Shown: one piece after another, positions 36,456 through 48,502 of the stretch
Layout of the letters: each line of letters opens with the position of its first letter
How positions within the stretch are numbered: the first letter of the stretch is position 1
NCBI GenBank assembly: GCA_010015675.1
Contig: ML976985.1
Location: forward strand, 1,038,619 to 1,102,618
Source of the DNA: Byssothecium circinans
Lineage: Eukaryota; Ascomycota; Dothideomycetes; Pleosporales; Massarinaceae
DNA: 64,000 nt
Reading direction: 5' to 3'
Translations under genes and position numbers: made by a program
The notes under the pieces: model-generated
What the model saw: only the letters and a program-made list of their open reading frames with translations
What the model was told of the DNA's origin: nothing
Database searches by the model: none

Positions 36456-38949
36456 CTATCCTTCCACAACGCCCCCCTCACCCGCACCCGCACCACTCTC
36501 CCCTCTCCCTCTCCCCTCAAACCCCTCAAACCCCAACCCCAACCCCTCTCTACTCCCCCTCCTCCTCATCTCAACGTCACCACCGGCCCCACTAGCCGTA
36601 TCCAACATCTGCACATCCCCCGGACTACTCCGCCCAGACGCATACTCACCCTGCCGTCCCATTTGCCCCGACTGCTGTCCCGACTGCCGTCCCGACTGCC
36701 GCCCCAACGCCCCCCTACCCGCACCCCCATCCCTCCTCTCCGGCACGCCCGCCCTACTAACCCCCTCCCCAATCCTCGGCTTCTCCCCCAACCCCTCCAG
36801 CATCCCCCTCGACGCATCCAACATCCTCACCGCATACCCCAAGAACTCCGCCCTCTTCGCCGAAACCGACAGCGTCCACCGATACTCAGCGAGTCTCTTC
36901 TGATAGAACTCGGCCTCTTCCTGCGCGGGGGCCGTGGCCCAGAGCAGCGAGCCAAACGTGCCGATGAGCGTGAAGTTGATCTTGGATGCGAAGAACCAGA
37001 AGGCCTGCAGATGCTGGGGTTTGAGGCGGTTGACGAAATCCATGGCGGAGATGAGGCGCGTTTTGGCTGCGTTGCGGCACATGAAGAAGCCGTAGGGGTC
37101 GTGGGATGGGTCGTCGAGGGACTGCACGATGCGTCGGTGCAGTGTGATTTCCGTGGCGAAGTAGGCGAGGTGTAAGTAGCCTGTATTCTGCTGTTGAGCA
37201 TGTGGTTCAGGTAAGGAAGGGTGGGGGGCTGGACGTACCTAGGGAAGAGAGCTTGCTTTTGGTGGGGGCGTTCATCTTGACGACGGCGGGGAGTCGCTCG
37301 TGCCACTGCCGCAGTTTGATCTGCACTGGCTTTGCTCGCGCGATGATGAGATCTGTTGACTTCTTGCCCGCGTTCGCAAAGTCTTGGATCGCGACTTGGG
37401 TGTAGAAAGTGTCCATGACCTCGGCCATAATCTGTGTCAGGGCAATCATCTGCGCGAAGAGAATCTGCCCGCGCTCATTCTCCTCCACCTCTTCCTCGCT
37501 CTCTTCCTGCCGGTGGTCAAAGCCATCGCCCTCTTCGTTGAAATCATCGTCATTGATCGGTTTCACCGCCCAATTCGGCCCGAAAATATGGGAGGGTCGA
37601 CCGTGGATGAGCGAACTCCACTTGTCCTGCATGTACAAGGCCCACGCGATGCGCTTCCGCAACCCGCGTTCCCACAATGGTATCGACCAGTTCGAACAGT
37701 CGAGATGCAGACCCAGCTCTTGAGCAATGGCCACCAACTGCGTCGTCAGACTCCACGAATCAGCTTCCGGACGCTGCAGCAACAGCAAACCCGCTTGCAC
37801 GGTCGACAGCTTCGGCCTCTCCATGGCTCTCGACAGCGAGTTCATGGCAATTGCCTCTAATCTAGACGCATCAGGCTTGGGATGTTGAACCAGTCTCTGG
37901 TCATACGACCACCAGTTCAGCGCGAGTATATACATGCCTGCCATCAGCGGCGGCGCAAAAGTGCGGTCACCATTTCGACAACGCTCGACAAAGAGCCGCT
38001 TCTGAATGATGGGGAAGCTCGGATGCACGATCCGAAAGTACAAGTCCAGCAACGCCGGCCCATGCGGATGCACAATCTGCTCGACGTGGTTCAGACTCTC
38101 GGCCTCGTCAGCATAGTCTTGTGTATTCTCATCAGGCAGCATGATGAAACATTCATGGTCATTGACTCTGCGGAGCGTGCCAAGGTCAAACGTCGACTCG
38201 TTGCGCGTATCAAACGGCGACAGGCCAATGAGTAACGAGTCAAAAGGTGAACTGGGGCCGATATATCTACTGTGCTGTCGTCGCTGCAGCCCCAGCGTCT
38301 CTCCCAGATGGGGGATGTGGGCGCTGGCCAATGGGGGTTGAGACGGAGGCGGGCTTGGCGCAGTGGCAGTTATCGTGGGTGTCGGCAGCGCTAGCGGAGG
38401 CGGCTCTGTATCGACACTTCTGCTCGCAGCGATTAGCCCGATAAGATAAGAAACGGTATAAAGGAAAGACATCTCCGCGCGACTTCAACCACGCAGATTG
38501 TCAGTTGGTCCAAAGGGGCTAGCGTCCAGGTACCATCCCAAGCGAGGGCCAGACCAGACGGTGGAGATGACGTAGAGGCACGCGACATACCTCTTCTTCG
38601 AATTGCTCGGCGAGTCCTTCTTCGCGTCGTCGACGACCTTGCGCTTCCGCGGCAGCGGGCTCTGCACAAAGGTACACTCCTGCTTGTGGAACTCGCACAG
38701 CACGCAGAGCACTTGGCCCTCGTGGATGACACAGCGGCTCTTCCTCCTCCTGCAGGCGTCACACGGGCGCTCCCGGCGCGTGCGGATGTTGGCGACGGGG
38801 CCGACGGTTGACGATATGGGCTTGCCCGACACGACGTTCTCTTTGCCCGGCGAGGGCGAGGGCTTCGTCTGCTTCTTGGGACGGGCGGCGGCGATGGGGA
38901 CGGGTGCGGGACGCGGCATAGCAGGCTGGATGGCCACAGCGGTCGTCAT
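36456..38949 (-). CDS. Zn2Cys6 transcription factor with fungal_trans domain
   Basis: Three exons (38949-38591, 38419-37239, 37180-36456) give 754 residues. The zinc cluster is RPCDACRRRKSRCVIHEGQ followed by CVLCEFHKQECTFVQSP. After it come a PRKRKV basic segment and a Pro-rich linker. The fungal-specific middle region includes LLDLYFRIVHPSFPIIQK and RKRIAWALYMQDKWSSLIHG. The CTFVQSPxPRKRK style recalls regulators annotated as Dal81/TamA-like (nitrogen metabolism), but I would not name it on that alone. The C-terminus has RQSG/QQSG repeats and a Gly/Glu-rich tail. The start is the first ATG in frame, in good context (AACATGA). Confidence 0.88.
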
Positions 38950-40667
38950 GTTTTGCACGATTTGCACGAGATAAGGATGCAGCAGCGCTGTCGGTTTGGG
39001 GCCGTATCGGGATATCGGTGGGCTTATCGCGTGGGCAGGTCGATATGTGTATGGATATCTACGTTGGGACACGTTTGGTCTTGGGTGGACTGGACTGGAC
39101 CGGACCGGTATCGTATCAGGGGCCTAAATTGCCCGTAATGGCAGCGAGCAGGATGAGGTGGTTGATGGAACGTGTCGTCATTGAAGGGTGCCGTGAGTGC
39201 TGTTGCATTCAGACAGTCTTCTGCGGAGGCTGCGGAGGGCAAAGGGCAGCGGGCAGTCCTGACCACGGCGGAGCAGCGATCTGGGACCCTGGGCGGGGCG
39301 CTTCTTGTCGCAGGGTGGACAATGGGGGGAGTCTCTGCCAGCACGATCCGGGGAAACACACACATGGATATATGGTGCATCCATGCGAGCCTCAGCGTCT
39401 TTTGAGTTTGAAGCTTCGTCCCTCTCCCTCTCCGCGACATGTGCCTGGCGGTCCGTGCTCTATCCGTTTGTCATTAGCCCCGAGCGTCGCATCCAGCAGC
39501 GATAAGGAGGTCTAACCACCAATAGGGCGCCCTGCACCCCACCCAGCCCCCAGTGTGCGCGTAAAATTATTAGACCATCTACGGAGCCCTTAGAGATAGC
39601 TGGGAGGATCGCTATCAATCCGCTGCTGCCATGCCTCGCTCCAGCCAAGCAGTGAATTGCTGTTAGGTACGAGTTTGCCATAGCCGCCATGGCGCTGCAC
39701 GTCACAGATGAAGTTGACGGACGTTGAGCCCAAATCTCTGCCAGCCAGATCGCAGCCGTTGATAAGGCGACGTCATTATCCATGCTCGACCTCTCCACAG
39801 TGGCAGTTATCTCCCCACAGCGGGCACGATGCGATGCAGATGCAGCAAGATCCGGTGTCCGGACTCCGGAGTCTGGCGGTGAAGTCGCGACGGTACCACC
39901 ATCTCCGCCAATCCCTACCGCCGTTATGTAATCTACATCTTACGGTGGTACATTATTCACCCGCTTCCACCGGCGCCGCATCTACCGAGATACGCTAACG
40001 ATAACGGTTCTGCTTACATACTCCAAGCCCCCCTCCGCTACACCTTCCCCCAAGCCCTTCACCTCCTTTCTGCTTCCCCTCTCTACCTACGTACCAGTAC
40101 ATGTACACACAAACTCTAAAACTATAAACCCCAGCACGCATCCCCAAAACCCCGGAATCGATGTGTCAAGCCTTCGGAACGTCGCCTTGCCATGCTGACA
40201 TAAGGCCTGGGTGCTGGGTTTTGGGTTGGCTAAGTGTTAGGTGCTGCGCTCACGCCTCCGCTGGCTCTCACTGGTTATGAAGGAGACAGGCATGCGATGG
40301 CCTCGGTGACTTGTGGTATTTTTGCGCTTTGAATTTTTTTTTTGGCCTGTAGGGCTGTGTGGGAACGTTGCATGTTTGACCGGATAGGTAGTGTGCCATG
40401 GTTTGCAGTTGGGTAAGTAGGTAGCGCTTGCCTGGCAAGTGGAAGGGAGAGGAGAGGAGAAGTCGAGGGAGGTGAAACTACACATGCAGTATATCATGTT
40501 TTGGGTGCGAGGACGAGGATGACATTGCAGATAGGAGACTGACGAGACGTACGAGCGTCGGACGTAAAGTTCAAACTGGGAACACACAGAAAGTACCACC
40601 AAGGTAAAAATAAAAAAATAAAAATAAAGAGACAACCTACATACTAAAAAAATAAATAAGCCGTCAA
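38950..40667. other. Intergenic
   Basis: About 1.7 kb between the regulator's promoter and the 3' end of the C2H2 gene. Only short unsupported frames are present. An A/T-rich stretch with AAATAAA motifs near 40600-40660 may be the polyadenylation region of the C2H2 gene on the other strand. Confidence 0.5.
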
Positions 40668-43567
40668 TCAATGCAGACAATAAACATCAACCCCATTCGT
40701 CATCCGCACCACAACCCCCGCCGTCAAACTACTATGCAGCACCAACCCCCCGAAAACCCCTCCCCCATCAACCTTCCTGAACAACCTTTGGGAATTCTTA
40801 CTCAGCTCGCCCTCCCCGCCGTCGCGAATATACAGTCGATTCCGCGCGCTCGCGTCCAGACGGCGGCGGTAGAACTTCGGACACGCGTTCACTGCATCGA
40901 GGGGGCGCGAGGAGACGGGGAATCCGGGTTTGTGTTGAGGCGGGAGATCTTTGGTTGCGTGTTTAGGATGGGAGTGTGGCGACGGCGACGCGTTGGTGCC
41001 GTAGGCGAGGTCGATGGTCGCGGCGCGGGTGAAGAAGTTGTTGGAGTCGCGGAGCTCGATGTCGGTATCCTGCTGCTGCTGCTGTTCAGGCATGGTTTGT
41101 GCAGAGGCCTTGCGACCGAGTCTGCGCCTGGGTGCTGTTTTAGGCGTTTCAGAGGAGAGGTCCATGAAGTTCATCTTTGGCATCGGAGGTGCTGGTTTCC
41201 CCTTCTCCTTCTTCTTGCCGCTCTGTTTGACGGTGCCTGAATTAGGATCTGTATATGCCCGTCGTATAGGAGCTGCATCTACTGCTTCAAAGACGGATGG
41301 CTTGACTTTCTTGCAGGACTTGAGAAGCAGTGTCCAGCCTGCCCATAATGTTACGTCGTGATTCGTACTGTGCGAGTCCTGAAGGTGCTGGCGAAAGCGT
41401 TGACCGGAGAAGTAGAGACGTTGGTTGCAGTTTCTGAAGTTGTGTTGAGTGACGTGGTCCTTTAGGATTGTGCCCTTGACTTTCCCGTTGCCACGGACGA
41501 GGGTGGTATTGCAGTAGCAACAGACTGCTTCGAGCTGATCTTTGCGTCTGGAAGGATATATTGTATATTGCATGCCAGGCAGAAAGCTACAAGACCACAT
41601 CGTACAGATTGGGTGGAGAGATTGGGCTGTAGCAAGGTTGGGGAATGTACGGGCACAGTAAGCACATTGATGTGCAGAGTCACTGCGAGAATGTTAGCAG
41701 ATTGATAGCCACGAGAGGGCTGATACCTCGGAAAGCATGACTAAAAGTTGAAACTGGCTTGTACAATAAAGCAACTTACGGGCTATAACTCGCATCCCTT
41801 CGTGCAACAGCTTTATGACTAGTTCTCGCCGTCCACCACGACATCATATCGAGGCCTTCCATAAAGTGCCTAGCAACGTGATCGGTCCTCTCCTTGTAGG
41901 TTGAAAACGTAAGCCCACAGAACCCGCAGTGCAGCGCCTGATGACCCTGCTTCAACGGCAACGGATGGCGCCAGGCTTCCAGCAGCTCTGTCAAGCGTAA
42001 CGGTTTCTCGCTAGGACTGACCTTGTGCTCATGGTTGATATGCTGCAGGAAGAAATCCTTGCGAGAGAAGGTACGTTCGGACAGCGGCTTGGATTGACAG
42101 GAAAGGTAATTGTGGTCGGCAAGATGTGATGGGCTGGGATCTCTCTTCGCACAGAAAGGGCAGCGATCAAGAAATTCGCCGGCTCGCGGGCAACAGACCC
42201 AGAGTTCTTCGGGCATGTGGATGGTTTGCTCATGCCTCATCCATTCAGTACGGCTGTGGAATCGCTTTTGGCAAAAGGTGCAGTAGAATCGTGAACGTTT
42301 ACTCGGTTTGCGCTCTACCGGTGTGTTCGTGATGGCCTTCCTCTTGTGGACGGACTTGCGAGCCTGCTCGTCCAAAGCACCATTGGACTTCGTCCTACGG
42401 GGTATTCTGCTTTGGTGTCCTTTGCTTTGGTGTCCTTCGACCAGTGTACCGCTCGTACTCGGCCGATCAGGCAAGTCATCCGTTGTACTTGGTGCCACGC
42501 GTGACTTTAGCCGTTGGATGCTTTTAGCGCCCAAGACGTCACCGCCGAGTATCCATGCGAGTTTTGGTTCCGCTGCCATTCGTTCATGAGCCATTTCATC
42601 AGTGATTTGTGGTATCAACAGGTCAGCATTATCTCTCTCTGCTCTGTAGTGTCGAAGCTGTTCCTCCAGCACTTTCGCCTTGGCCTGGATCCTTGCAATC
42701 TCTGCTTCAGCTCTAGCTTTGTAATCGATCATCTTGTCTGGCGAGTACCCGGGAGCGACCATCTCCATCTGCTCGGCCCAGGTCTTCTCTGTGTCGACTG
42801 TACGGGCCGTCATGGGCCGCTCTGGAGACCATAATCTTGCATGGCTCAATTCGTCAAGTTTGGGTCTATAGTGAAACACAAAATTAGCGAATTTCATTCA
42901 TGCTACCAATCAAGAGCGTGGTTCCAAAAGATAACAGCACATGGGGCGAATTACTACATACGGTTGTGGCATATGCGAATGCGTATGACTCTGCTGATGA
43001 TGATGTCCATTTCGACTTTTTGATGTTGCACTGTAGGAAGTGCCCGTGCTATCCGGTGCACTTCCCGACGTATAAAACGTGCGACGACCTTCCGAGTTGG
43101 CATCATACGAGCTTTCTCTAGAGTGAGGTCGTCGTTTCGTAGTGATACTGTTAGGCAGCCGTGCGATGCGACTTCTGTTCGAGTTGTGATCCTTCAGTGC
43201 TGCATCGATCGCTGGGACAGAAGCCGGCTCGTCTTCTAGAGGCGCACTAAGGTAGCGCTCGATTGACACTAAAGGCAAACAGAAAGTTAGTGATGTTCAC
43301 TTGGTGGAATGAGAATACATTATGTGTGAAACCGGCATGCTTACTTCGATTGGCGGTTTGAGAGGCTGCGATCTTGGCTGCACTACTGTCAAAGCGGCTT
43401 GGGATTGCTGGCAAGGGCCGTCTCGGGCCTTCGGAGTATTCTGAGGACTCATATCTCTGGGTCGATAGGATCGCTTCTGAAGCTTTTTAGCGCATGAAAA
43501 ACACCTAGTTTGCTGACCTACCTGAGCGAGACTTTCGAAGGCGATGGGAATGGAACCAACTCTTCAT
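40668..43567 (-). CDS. Large fungal multi-C2H2 zinc finger protein
   Basis: Five exons (43567-43522, 43476-43345, 43268-42962, 42865-41780, 41682-40668) join in frame to 861 residues. The N-terminal part (SIERYLSAPLEDEPASVPAI) matches the segment that usually follows a homeodomain in fungal homeobox-C2H2 proteins, yet no homeodomain is present. A Glu/Arg-rich coiled-coil candidate (ARAEAEIARIQAKAKVLEEQ) precedes the fingers. Finger-like pairs include YCTFCQKRFHSRTEWMRH, RCPFCAKRD, HCGFCGLTFSTYKERTDH, QCAYCARTF and VCCYCNTTL. The last intron (donor after YSP) removes a stop, so the gene should not be ended at 41776. Probably nuclear; targets unknown. Confidence 0.8.
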
Positions 43568-45309
43568 TGTGGCGTGCTGTTGTTGACGAATGTCCAGCTA
43601 AGCTGTACGGAGTAAGCTCAAGATTCTGCTCAGTTTTGTATGGCGATGCGCCCAAGTTGGGCGAAGCGAGATGAGTGAGCGTTTAATAGATGTCAATTCA
43701 AAACAAAATCTCGTCCTCTGCCATAGTAGCTGGAATCGGACTCATATGTAGACTTCTCGGTCCTGTCCTTTCCCAGCCTCCAACACGAACGGCAACAGAT
43801 GAGACACCTTTAGCCTACAACGGGCCAGTATCACTCTCATCGAAATCCGGTACCGAACCAACCTCTTCCGACTGTGGGGAGATGTGCTATCCATTGAATG
43901 AGGGTCAATGTCTGGATCGCGCATGAGTGATGCACGGTTCGAGGTGTGCCTGAAACTCATCATGCCTGGTTTGCAGTCAGTCTGGGGTAGCTGCAGCTCG
44001 TCATGCAGGGGAGTTGTGCCAAGACGATAGATGTACGAGAGGAACAGCCGGAGAGACGGGCGCTCATGCTTTGGAGCTATGATGATCATCCGTGGATAGA
44101 CAATGGGATAGCATCGCCGATAGTGAAGGGTTGGAAATCGTTGAAAGCAAGCCAGAGGAGAGTAACGATGAAATCATAAGTTTGACAATAGGATGTTTTG
44201 AGTAACAGTAAGCAGAAACGATCGCCTGCCAGGCATGTTGCTATAGTCGACAAGCGAATACGTGTCGCGTATTATGCGATCGATACACGGTGAAGAGGAG
44301 CGACTCTGATAAATTAGCTATTCATTCGTAAAAATGAAGTCGAAGTTCGGCAAGCTGTTGAGGGTTTCCCGACCTCATCTTGGGTCGATAGCGGAGTGTG
44401 CGCTCCGTTCAAGCCGTGAATCAAGTCCTCCCGAAGAACAGCTAGGGTTAAAGATGGCTTGTAGGAACAGGACTAGCCTCAGCAGATGCAGTGTGCCTCC
44501 AATATTGGCGTGGAGAATGCTGGAAGTTTGGTGACATTTATCCAGATGAGACGCAAGTGACGATGCAAGAGGGACGACGCGAACCAGAAGACGTCGGAAC
44601 GTTTGCGGGGAGGCGCGCTAACCGAGATAGGAAGGGACCGTGCTTCAGATGGTTCTTCCCTTGCAGTGCGTTCATGCTTTGGGTTTTCTAGAAGCCAGCC
44701 ATCTTCCATGGCCCGATGGTAGAAGCATGATGGTGTCATTGTTGGGGATTTCATGCGGGTGAAGGTAGTGGCTTTACGGAGGTTGACTGCACGCCTATGC
44801 TATGACGGATAGTCTGAAAATATTCTTGAAATATTCCAATGGATGTGAGAACGGCTCCAGTATTCGTGGGAGATGTTGTTGGCGATCTCCACTCACGTCA
44901 GCATCGTCCGATAATTACCAGGTGTAGGTAAACGAGTGTCATCCAATGCCATGCTATTGCTCATAGGTCGTATCTTGCTTATATACAGTACGGAGCATCG
45001 CCGCTCGTGCAAAGCGGCCGCTGTAAGCTCCAAATAGTCATGCAGTCCGTTCCAAGTCATTCATTCCGCTGTCATCATGCCGTCGTTACATAGTTTAACC
45101 ATATTCGCTCAAAATCGACAAGAAGGACGGGTGGCCGCCGTAGCCAAATAGCGCGTAGTGTGTCGTCTGGCCGTCCGCGCTCGCTGCGCTGCGGTGGAGG
45201 CTCCGACAAGAGGGGAGTGCGTGCTGGCCGGCTCAATGCATGGGGGGTTGGTAGTTGATCGGTCGCCTGTGCGGTTAGCTGGTGGGACATCGCGGATGCA
45301 GTGCAGGGC
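43568..45309. other. Intergenic, no gene recognised
   Basis: About 1.7 kb with a few sub-100-codon frames that have no coding character. It contains the C2H2 gene promoter and the CKS1 3' flank. Confidence 0.5.
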
Positions 45310-45733
45310 TTACTTGAAGAGCAGGATGTGCGGCTCTGGCTCGTGGACCTCGTAGTGTTCCCAGCCCAGACTCTATCTTCATTAGCACGGCCCGGCACAA
45401 CTCCACTGTTGACAGGACCTACCTGTGTGATACCCAATGCCCGCCACTCGTCCTCCCACAGCAGCTTCAGCGTGCCCCGCGTGCCGTCAAAGTACTCCTT
45501 CGGTATCGCCTTGAGCATCTGCTTCGGCAGCTGGACGTGGCGGTACTCGTATTCATCGTCTGAGTATCTGAACAGTATCAGCAGAGAGCACGCGACCAGC
45601 CATGCTACAAAACCCACCGAGCCGAATAGTGAATGTCCGGGATGAAGTCTTCGAGCTTCTCGCGCTCCATGTCGGACAGCGGGCGCGGCTTCTTGTTACG
45701 ACGCGTCATATCTATGTCCATGTCGGCGGGCAT
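45310..45733 (-). CDS. CKS1: Cyclin-dependent kinase regulatory subunit
   Basis: Three exons (45733-45618, 45567-45423, 45372-45310) give 107 residues. The whole CKS fold is present: [20 protein letters not shown] with the phosphate-binding Arg residues, then [20 protein letters not shown] and the C-terminal [11 protein letters not shown] strand. It docks on Cdc28/Cdc2 and recognises phosphothreonine on substrates to promote multisite phosphorylation and SCF-mediated turnover. It lacks the poly-Gln C-terminal extension of the budding yeast protein. Confidence 0.96.
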
Positions 45734-46318
45734 GGTGTTATGCTATTGCTGTGGTGTGGGGGACTCGTGTGCTTATGTAGCAGTGCGGTGCAGTGCAGCG
45801 CAGCGGGGCTCGCGCAGTCCAAGGTTGTTGGTTGTTGGTGGTGGGAGCAAGGCAGCAGCTAAGGCGGGCAGGCGGAGGCGGAGACGGAGGTGGCTGGCAA
45901 AGGAAGCTGCGGCTGGCTATGCTAGAGGGATTGAGGCTTTTTGGCGCTGCCAGGAATCAGGAACGAGTGGAGTGGAGGTTTGGTTGTTGCGGAGCCTGCA
46001 TGTGTGCTTGTGCGCTTGTGCGCTTGTGCTTGTGCTTGTGCTTGTGCTTGTGCTTGTGCTTGTGCTTGTGCTTGTGCTTGGCCTGGTGGAAAACAAAAAG
46101 GCGGGTTCGTGTTTACAGCGGGGGTCGACCCACGCAAACGGCGCCGGCTTTCTCCGGTCTATCAGATGCTGATGCTCAATGCTCACACCCAGGCCACCTC
46201 ACTCCCACTCCATCCTGTCTGGCTTCAAACAACATCATCCAACTTTGATGCCCCGTCTCTCCTCCGCGATAGTGCATTTGTCCGAGTCACGAGTTGCTCG
46301 GCCCTCCAGCTCGCCATC
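45734..46318. promoter_or_regulatory. Shared promoter of CKS1 and the first F-box gene
   Basis: 585 bp between two divergent start codons, containing a hexanucleotide microsatellite. A frame through this region is open in phase with the F-box gene but reads through the repeat, so it is not taken as coding. Confidence 0.6.
46023..46080 (+). repeat. (CTTGTG)n hexanucleotide microsatellite
   Basis: More than nine uninterrupted CTTGTG units, with interrupted copies just before. It lies in the CKS1/F-box intergenic region. Confidence 0.95.
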
Positions 46319-47893
46319 ATGGAGTCGTTTCCCGACGAAATATTGCTCGTCATCTTCGACATGGTGGCTCCACCCATCACATCATTGACTTCCCCCCATC
46401 TCCATCAGGATGCATACTATTTTGCACTCCTCTGTCGCGTTAGCCATCGCTTTCGGCGCATTGGGACGCCTCTCCTGTACCGATCCATTGAGCGACCACC
46501 CAACGCAGAAGAGCCCATGTGTAAATTCCTGAGAACTGTCCAACAGGTACCTACACTGAAGGACCATATCAAATACATTCGCCTCTCTGAGCCCCCCAAC
46601 TTCCATCACTATCTTGAGTCTGCCCCTCTCCAGGAAATCCTGCATTCTCTGCCCCTTCGGACGATACGCTCGCTAGCCACTCAGCTACATCTACCTGATC
46701 CAGACGAGATTTGTAGCCGCTATATACGTGTTGGCGACGATATCCTCCTAGCGCTAGCCACCTTCATGGCCCCGAAACTCGAAAAGCTTGTAGTAGACTT
46801 CCCCAGTTATGCACATTACGAATATTCCCGTTCCGAGTACGCACCTCCTCTGATTGAAGCCATCTGCCGCATGGCTCTAGGGGAGACGCTCGGCCATGTT
46901 CATAATTTCAAATCACTCCGTGTACTGCATATCAATAACACGGGCGGAGCTGGTTTACCCATAACGTGGACGCTGCCACTACTTCTCCTACCGCAGCTAC
47001 GAGATCTATCATTGTACAGTTGGGACGAAGGGATAACTCACCAAGTGTACGGCCATGTGTGGACCTGGCCACGGAGAACATCGCCTATCCGCCGGCTGTC
47101 TTTGATACGTCCTAGTGTACGACCGCTCTTCATTTCAGATTTTATAGAGGCCTGTGAAGCACTGACATCCTTCGAGTGTACTGAACCTCAAGGACGCTTT
47201 CTTGAGTGGTTCTCATATATCTCCGATGCGCTCAAGGCGCACTCCGAAAGCTTGGAAACCCTTTCCGTTACGACGTCTTGGATCGCTCATGGCCGCAATT
47301 TTCACCTGACTGGCAACGACAGTTGGGGTAGGCTTCCTTGCATCGCGAACCTAGCTAACCTCAAGAATCTGAGGGTTCCATTCTACTTCTTCTTCAGCAA
47401 CGAGCCCATCGGCGCGTCTATACCGTCAGCTCTAGAATCTCTCACCTTTGACTTCCGTACCAATGGACGACCACAAGACGCCAATCCTCTCTTCGCCGGT
47501 ATCTTGGATGCTTGTTCCCACAAACCACTTTCAAGCCTCAAGAACATCCGTGTCTTCATACTCTTACGCCACTATAAATTTCCTCTGCCGATTGACTGCA
47601 CCAAATTCATAACAGTGTTTAAAGCCCAAGGAATACGCCTAGATGTGATGGTGTCCTGCCTAAGCGGACGCGGTGAGTTTGCATGACCCGACACTATGAT
47701 CTCCTTCACTTACCATGGCCCAGTTCCTCCTGGGAAAGACACGATGCAAAAATTCGAAGAGATATTCCCGGAACATTGTGCTATAATACACAATCCCTCG
47801 ACTTGGGCCCCTGCGCTAAAGGCTTCAACGTGGGCCGATCACAGGTCGAAAGAGGAGATTCAGAGGGACATGGCGAACGGCTACTTGATGTGA
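46319..47893 (+). CDS. F-box protein, tandem copy 1
   Basis: Starts at ATG 46319 with an N-terminal F-box (FPDEILLVIFDMVAPPI to RVSHRFRRIGTPLLYRSI). It is followed by leucine-rich beta/alpha units (LPLLLLPQLRDLSLY, LSLIRPSVRPLFISDF). I splice 46319-47672 to 47724-47893 (GTGAGT donor, CAG acceptor, 51 bp). This removes a stop at 47684 and adds 56 residues, giving 507. The alternative without splicing is 455 residues ending GRGEFA. The intron is supported by a same-phase intron at the matching place in the downstream paralogue. It should bind Skp1 in an SCF ligase; the target is unknown. Confidence 0.8.
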
Positions 47894-48502
47894 TGAATGA
47901 TGAACGCCGCACTGTGGACTCGTATGCGAAGGCCTACAAGCCTCAGATCATCCGCCGTTCGCAACGTCTACTGACCTTTCATGCCTCTCGCTTGCATCTG
48001 GAGGTAGGGCCTTGGTACAAAATCACATCTTAGGATGTCGACGTATTCTTAAGACGTTTGCAGAGGCAACAGCTTTAGTGAGGCGTCCAGATGACTCGGG
48101 AATAGAGTTCCAATTGAGCCAGCAATCAAGCTAACTTGGTCTTGGCGAACGGCGTTTGCGGTCAGCACCATTTTTTCGATTGCAATCTTTTTCCCTGACT
48201 GCCATTTGTCAATTGACATCTTTGCTACCTCCTCCCAGGGCCTTTCTTATCGCTTCTCTTGGTGCCCAGTCAACTGCTTTAACTGCGGCGTACTACCAAA
48301 ACCAGAACGACAGGCTTACCTAACCTTGTCAAACGCACCTACCTGGGAACCTCGGTGCTTTACTTGGATCTTACCTTTACAAATGTTCCCCCACCACCGC
48401 GTTACTTTCCTCCCAGTCTTCACAGCTCCATAATCGCCCGCCGCCTAGCCAACTACAAACATCGACGACCTCAGACACTGTACACCATCACCCGCCGACG
48501 CC
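47894..48502. other. Spacer between tandem F-box genes
   Basis: About 0.6 kb holding the 3' flank of copy 1 and the promoter of copy 2; no further gene seen. Confidence 0.55.

Noticed and set aside
36663..37175. 170-codon plus-strand frame
   Set aside because: Antisense to the last exon of the Zn2Cys6 regulator; Pro/Arg-rich shadow.
38950..39072. Longer N-terminus for the Zn2Cys6 regulator
   Set aside because: The upstream frame has no ATG; the first ATG at 38949 has good context.
39885..39950. Inverted GTACCACC/GGTGGTAC pair
   Set aside because: Only 8-bp arms, about 45 bp apart, without flanking duplication; too short to call an element.
45941..46318. 126-codon N-terminal extension of F-box copy 1
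   Set aside because: Reads through the (CTTGTG)n microsatellite as Ala-Cys repeats; the ATG at 46319 begins directly at the F-box.
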